Assembly (NCBI GenBank): GCA_964498075.1
Contig: CAZCGA010000201.1
Coordinates: 1 to 9,077, forward strand
Direction: 5' to 3'
Origin: CAZCGA01 sp964498075
GTDB lineage: Bacteria > Desulfobacterota > Binatia > HRBIN30
Length of the DNA stretch: 9,077 bases
A program made the position numbers and the translations under genes. How positions within the stretch are numbered: the first letter of the stretch is position 1; the number at the start of each line of letters is the position of its first letter. A model generated the notes under the pieces. The model made no database searches. It was given only the letters and a program-made list of their open reading frames with translations, and was not told the origin of the DNA. Shown in pieces: positions 5,769-9,077 of the stretch.

Positions 5769-8700
5769 TCGTGCTCGTCCGGCTGAGTGCTGATCGCTGA
5801 CAGCTGATCGCTGATTCTCTCCGCGTGTCCCGTCGCTCCCATCTCGGTGTACAACCGCAGGGCTTCGCGCAGTTCGCGCTCGCGGCCGGCGGCGTCGCTG
5901 CGCACGCCGGCGAGCCGGGCTCGTTCTTCGTGCAGGATGGGCTCGTAGCTGCGCGCGCCGGTTGCCGCGATCAGTCGCTCAGCCTCGTGGAGCGCCGTCT
6001 CGATCGCTGCCGCAGCCGGCGCGCCCTCGGTGTGAGAGAGAACGCGGGCCAGCGTGAGCTGCGCTTGGCATTCGGAGATCGCATTTGCGCGCTGTCGCGC
6101 CACCTCGATGGCGTGCTCTGCCGTCAGGCGGGCGCGCTCGTGGTCTCCCAGCCCCAGGTGCGCCAGCGCCATGCCGGCGAGAAAGTTGCCCTCCACGTTG
6201 AGCGTCGCACCCGTCGCCAGCGCCTGCTCGAAGCTGCTCAGCGCGCCCTTGAAGTCTCCGAGAAGATTCTGGGCGTCGCCGCGCACCCAGTGACCCAACG
6301 ATGCGACGAGAGGGCTGCCGGTCCGCCCCGCAAAGTCGAGCGCACGCTCCGCGCGCGACAAGGCCACGTGGACCTCACCGCGTTGCAACGCGAGAGCCCC
6401 CGCGCCGAACGCGAGAATTCCGAGGCCAACATCGCTGTCGGCCGGGACGAGTTGCTCACCCCGGCGGAGGGACTCAGCTGCGGACTGCAGCTGCCCCGCG
6501 AGCATGAGGATTCTTCCGCGAAGGCCGGGGGCCTGCACCGCTGCCTCAGGCGCAATCGCGTGCGGAGCCGCCTCGAGCAGCTCCACGGCCTGATCCGATG
6601 CAGCCAGGGCGGGCCGGAGCCGGCCGAGGTTGAAGTGAGTGAGCGCGAGCGCCCACAGCGCGGCAAAGTGGACGCTCGGATCGCCGGACTCGCGGGCTCG
6701 TTGCACGGCCTCCTCCACGGACTGCAGCGCGTCGAGGGCTGCACCGCGGAACACCAGATACCAGCCGTGCGCCGCCAGCAACCGGGACTCTGCATTCGCA
6801 TTCGGGAAGCGCCGGGCGAGCTGCATCCCCTCTGCGAAGATCGCCGCCGCTTCGGTGTCGTCCAAGCCGGTTCCCGCCCCGGTGCGGAGCAGCGATGCGC
6901 AGGTCGCCAGGGCCAACGCAGCGAGGTCGGGGGCAGCAGCGTCGCCGAGCAGTTCGCGCACCCGCTTCCAGTGGCGCAGGGCTTCGACGGGAGAGCTCCT
7001 TGCGGCCCACGTGGCGGCGCGGTCATGCCACCGCGCCGCCTGCGCCCGGTCGCCGGCACTCTCCCAATGGTACGCGATCACGGCGGCCTTCTCGCCGAGC
7101 TCACCGCGCTCCGCCTCCAGGGCGCACGCCACCGCCGCATGCGTGCGCGTGCGGCGGTCGCTGAGCAGGGAGTGGTAGGCCACTTCCTGCGTGAGCGGGT
7201 GCTTGAAGGCGTACTCGGCCACCGGATACAGCGCTTGCTCGTAGACGAACTCCATCTTCTTGAGGGCCGCCAGTGCAGCGGTGAGATCGGTTTCTGTAGG
7301 GGCGGGCCTTGTGCCCGCCCTTCCCGGCTCGCCCGTGAAGAGGGCACCCACAAGGGGTGCCCCTACGTCGACGATGACCCGCTGCAAGACCGGCTCGCTG
7401 AACTCCTTGCCGATCACCGCGGCGGTCTGCAGCACCGCCTTCTCGCGTTCGCCCAGCCGGTCGATGCGGGCCGCCAGCACCGCGGTCACCGTGGCGGGAA
7501 TGGTGATCTCGTCGACCGGTCGGATCAATCGTAGGGACAACCCCCTGTGGTTGCCCTCTGATGCGCCACCGCCCACCTCCCCAGGGCGGCCACGGGGGGC
7601 CGCCCCTACAACGGGCACCAGAAGACCCTGATCCACCAACGACCGCACCACTTCTTCCGCAAAGAACGGATTGCCCGCCGTGCGCGCGTAAATGGTCGCG
7701 GCCAACCCGGATACACTCGCATCGCGCCCGAGCAGATCCTCGAGCAGCTCTTTGATCGATTCCGGTCCGAGCGGCACGAGCGGTAGCTGCTGGTAGTACG
7801 ACTGCTGCATCCACGCCGCGTGGAACTCCGGCCGGAAGTTGACCAGCAGCAGACTGCGCGTGGCGGCCGTCGCCTCCACCAGCACCTCCAGGATCGCCGC
7901 GCTGCCGCCGTCGAGCCAGTGGAGATCCTCGATCAGGGTGACCGCCGGTCCACGCCGGCTACGCGCCTGCGTGACACGCTTGACGATCGCGAAGAGCTGG
8001 CGTTGACGCGCCTCGGGGTCCATCGGCGCCGCCGGCCGTTCCGGATCAGCGACGCCCAAGAAGTCGAACACCAGCGGCAAGCTGTCGCGCAGCCCTTCAT
8101 CGAGCAGCAGCATGCGCCCGGCGATCTTCTCGCGTGCCACCTGGTCGCTGTCTTGCGGGGTGATGCCAAAGTAGTCGCGGAACAGATCGAGGATCGGCAG
8201 AAAGGGAAGGAGCTTCCCATGGGCCACGGCGTGCGCCTGGTTGGCGGCAATGCCGCGGGCGCGGCAACGTTCGATGAACTCGAAGCACAGCCGGCTCTTG
8301 CCAGTGCCGGCGTCGGCCACGACCCCGACCACTTGCCCGTGACCCTCCTGAGCGCGCGCCAACGCCGCCTCCAGTGTCTGCATCTCATCGGCGCGGCCGA
8401 CGAAGCGCGTGAGGCCGCGCGACCGCGACACCTCGAGCCGCGTGCGCAACGTCCCCGCACCCTCCAGCTCGTGCACGCGCAGCGGCGTGGTCACCCCCTT
8501 CACGGCAAACTCGCCCAGATCGCGTAGCCGGAAGTAGCCGGTGACCAGTCGCGCCGTGTGATCGGTGAGGTACGCGCGATCCGCGCCGGCGAGCTGCTCC
8601 ATGCGCGACGCGAGGCCGACGGTGTGGCCCTGCGCCGTGTACTCCATACGCAGGTCATCACCGATCGAACCGACGACGACCTCACCGGAATTGATGCCCA

Positions 8701-9061
8701 TGCGCACGGCAAAGCTCAGGCCGCGGGTGCGTTTCAGCTCTTCGGTGTACCGACGCAGCTCCTCCTGCAGATGCAGCGCCGTGTAACAGGCCCGCTGCGC
8801 GTGATCCTCGTGCGCAATCGGCGCGCCGAATAGTGCCATGATGCCGTCGCCGGTGAACTTGTCGACGAAGCCTTCGAACCGCTCGACGCCTTCCGACAGT
8901 ATGCGGAAGAAGCGCTGCATGGTGCTGGCCCACTCTTCCGGATCAACCTGCTCCGCCAGCTCCATCGAGCCCTTCACGTCGGCGAACAGCACCGTGACCT
9001 GCTTGCGCTCGCCCCTTCGACTGGGCCTAGCGCGGGGCGGTGCCCGCAACCCAATCTTCAC
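5765..9061 (-). CDS. Class III nucleotidyl cyclase / AAA-type ATPase / TPR signalling protein (cyclase B, complete)
   Basis: This 1098-residue protein starts at GTG 9061, with GAGGAG ten bases upstream. The cyclase domain (about 18-200) has metal aspartates D28 (FADVKGS) and D72 (TGDGIMALF), Lys68 at the purine-contacting position, Thr142 (class IIIb-like), Gly149 in place of the transition-state Asn, and Arg153. The ATPase module (about 215-470) has Walker A ADAGTGKS (K255) and Walker B TLIEDLHWLD (about 375-384). A winged-helix-like region (about 520-635) and degenerate TPR helices (about 640-1080, e.g. 800-830, 925-950, 960-990) follow. The family couples cyclic-nucleotide synthesis to an STAND-like ATPase switch. 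It parallels cyclase A throughout (residues 71-93 match 148-170 of cyclase A exactly) but lacks the zinc ribbons. Two REP-like pairs are translated within it (485-511 and 566-589), and a third repeat forms part of its C-terminus. Its stop overlaps the ATG of the microprotein. The frame is also open to the right edge, so an upstream start is possible. Confidence 0.94.
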   Translation of the reverse strand: MKIGLRAPPRARPSRRGERKQVTVLFADVKGSMELAEQVDPEEWASTMQRFFRILSEGVERFEGFVDKFTGDGIMALFGAPIAHEDHAQRACYTALHLQEELRRYTEELKRTRGLSFAVRMGINSGEVVVGSIGDDLRMEYTAQGHTVGLASRMEQLAGADRAYLTDHTARLVTGYFRLRDLGEFAVKGVTTPLRVHELEGAGTLRTRLEVSRSRGLTRFVGRADEMQTLEAALARAQEGHGQVVGVVADAGTGKSRLCFEFIERCRARGIAANQAHAVAHGKLLPFLPILDLFRDYFGITPQDSDQVAREKIAGRMLLLDEGLRDSLPLVFDFLGVADPERPAAPMDPEARQRQLFAIVKRVTQARSRRGPAVTLIEDLHWLDGGSAAILEVLVEATAATRSLLLVNFRPEFHAAWMQQSYYQQLPLVPLGPESIKELLEDLLGRDASVSGLAATIYARTAGNPFFAEEVVRSLVDQGLLVPVVGAAPRGRPGEVGGGASEGNHRGLSLRLIRPVDEITIPATVTAVLAARIDRLGEREKAVLQTAAVIGKEFSEPVLQRVIVDVGAPLVGALFTGEPGRAGTRPAPTETDLTAALAALKKMEFVYEQALYPVAEYAFKHPLTQEVAYHSLLSDRRTRTHAAVACALEAERGELGEKAAVIAYHWESAGDRAQAARWHDRAATWAARSSPVEALRHWKRVRELLGDAAAPDLAALALATCASLLRTGAGTGLDDTEAAAIFAEGMQLARRFPNANAESRLLAAHGWYLVFRGAALDALQSVEEAVQRARESGDPSVHFAALWALALTHFNLGRLRPALAASDQAVELLEAAPHAIAPEAAVQAPGLRGRILMLAGQLQSAAESLRRGEQLVPADSDVGLGILAFGAGALALQRGEVHVALSRAERALDFAGRTGSPLVASLGHWVRGDAQNLLGDFKGALSSFEQALATGATLNVEGNFLAGMALAHLGLGDHERARLTAEHAIEVARQRANAISECQAQLTLARVLSHTEGAPAAAAIETALHEAERLIAATGARSYEPILHEERARLAGVRSDAAGRERELREALRLYTEMGATGHAERISDQLSAISTQPDEHE
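5784..5817. repeat. Short direct repeat forming the C-terminus of cyclase B
   Basis: The 12-mer gctgatcgctga occurs at 5789-5800 and again at 5803-5814, inside a longer tgctgatcgctgacagctga-like tract. In the coding frame it gives RISDQLSAISTQ, close to the last residues of the protein. I recall similar tracts as dispersed elements in environmental genomes. It may have replaced or extended the original C-terminus. Confidence 0.6.
7296..7366. repeat. REP/BIME-like paired hairpin element 1, in frame in cyclase B
   Basis: Two head-to-head units lie at about 7296-7321 and 7341-7366. Each starts GTAGGGGC and ends GCCCT when read from its outer end, and each is a hairpin with a CTTGT loop. The stem is GGGC/GCCC in one unit and ACCC/GGGT in the other, so changes on the two sides compensate. 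The pair is translated in frame as residues 566-589 of cyclase B (GAPLVGALFTGEPGRAGTRP). Cyclase A lacks about 23 residues at the equivalent point. Confidence 0.85.
7531..7609. repeat. REP/BIME-like paired hairpin element 2, in frame in cyclase B
   Basis: The arms 7531-7557 and about 7583-7609 are inverted copies (GTAGGGaCaaCCCCCtGTGG against GTAGGGgCggCCCCCcGTGG). All differences seen are transitions, and each arm is itself a hairpin. The element is translated in frame as about residues 485-511 of cyclase B (GAAPRGRPGEVGGGASEGNH). Cyclase A is about 22 residues shorter here. Outer motifs GTAGGG and CCCTAC match element 1, so both belong to one family. Confidence 0.85.
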
Positions 9062-9071
9062 GAAATGGCGT

Positions 9072-9077
9072 CTCCTC
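9072..9077 (-). promoter_or_regulatory. Shine-Dalgarno sequence of cyclase B
   Basis: The last bases of the window read GAGGAG on the coding strand, ten bases before GTG 9061-9059. This supports the GTG start, although the frame stays open to the window edge and an upstream start cannot be excluded. Confidence 0.5.

Noticed and set aside
5825..7534. Plus-strand frame (569 codons) opposite the TPR region of cyclase B
   Set aside because: It is a shadow frame in GC-rich DNA. The minus strand holds the domain-bearing protein, and I see no ribosome-binding site or motif here.
7296..7609. The two hairpin-pair elements considered as a CRISPR array
   Set aside because: There are only two non-identical inverted units with internal symmetry and no regular spacers. 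They fit REP/BIME-like elements instead.
9027..9077. Frame open from the right edge on the minus strand, ending at TAG 9029-9027, as the tail of an upstream gene
   Set aside because: Only 16 codons are visible, with no recognisable motif, so it cannot be told from chance.

Overview
The window looks like chromosomal DNA of a GC-rich bacterium with long, uncomplicated coding regions. Its genes encode a class III nucleotidyl cyclase/ATPase/TPR protein pair, a bacterial P450 and an HGSNAT-type membrane protein. Several kinds of small dispersed repeat are scattered between and inside the genes. That combination suggests an uncultured soil or sediment lineage of the broad 'deltaproteobacterial', Binatota or Rokubacteria type. 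This is an impression from gene style and repeats, with no marker gene to support it.

Every gene I can support lies on the minus strand, so the order of transcription runs from right to left. (1) 9061-5765 encodes a complete cyclase-ATPase-TPR protein of 1098 residues, here called cyclase B. (2) 5768-5682 is a possible 28-residue CPxCG microprotein that overlaps the end of cyclase B (ATGA) and the start of the next gene (GTGACTGA). (3) 5689-4517 (or from 5740) encodes a multi-pass membrane protein of the DUF1624/HGSNAT type. (4) 4391-2508 encodes a cytochrome P450 fused to a C-terminal cyclic-nucleotide-binding (CNB) domain. (5) 2295-1 is the 5' part of a second cyclase-ATPase-TPR gene, cyclase A. 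It carries an extra double zinc ribbon at its N-terminus and runs off the left edge.

The most interesting reading is a local cyclic-nucleotide circuit. Two paralogous class III cyclases flank a P450 that carries its own CNB domain, with the ribose-binding Glu and phosphate-binding Arg in place. If the cyclases are active, their product could gate the P450 directly rather than through a transcription factor. The membrane protein may act on the same pathway, but nothing in the sequence identifies the substrate.

The second theme is repeats. I count seven repeat elements of at least six kinds. Five lie inside reading frames and are translated in frame, mostly as interdomain linkers or surface insertions. 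The clearest are two paired, REP/BIME-like elements in cyclase B. Their half-units are hairpins, and stem changes between half-units are compensatory.

Gaps are short: 125 bp (4392-4516) and 212 bp (2296-2507). The second is filled mainly by repeats. I found no tRNA, rRNA, CRISPR array, transposase or convincing promoter. Long frames on the plus strand are shadows of the high-GC minus-strand genes.
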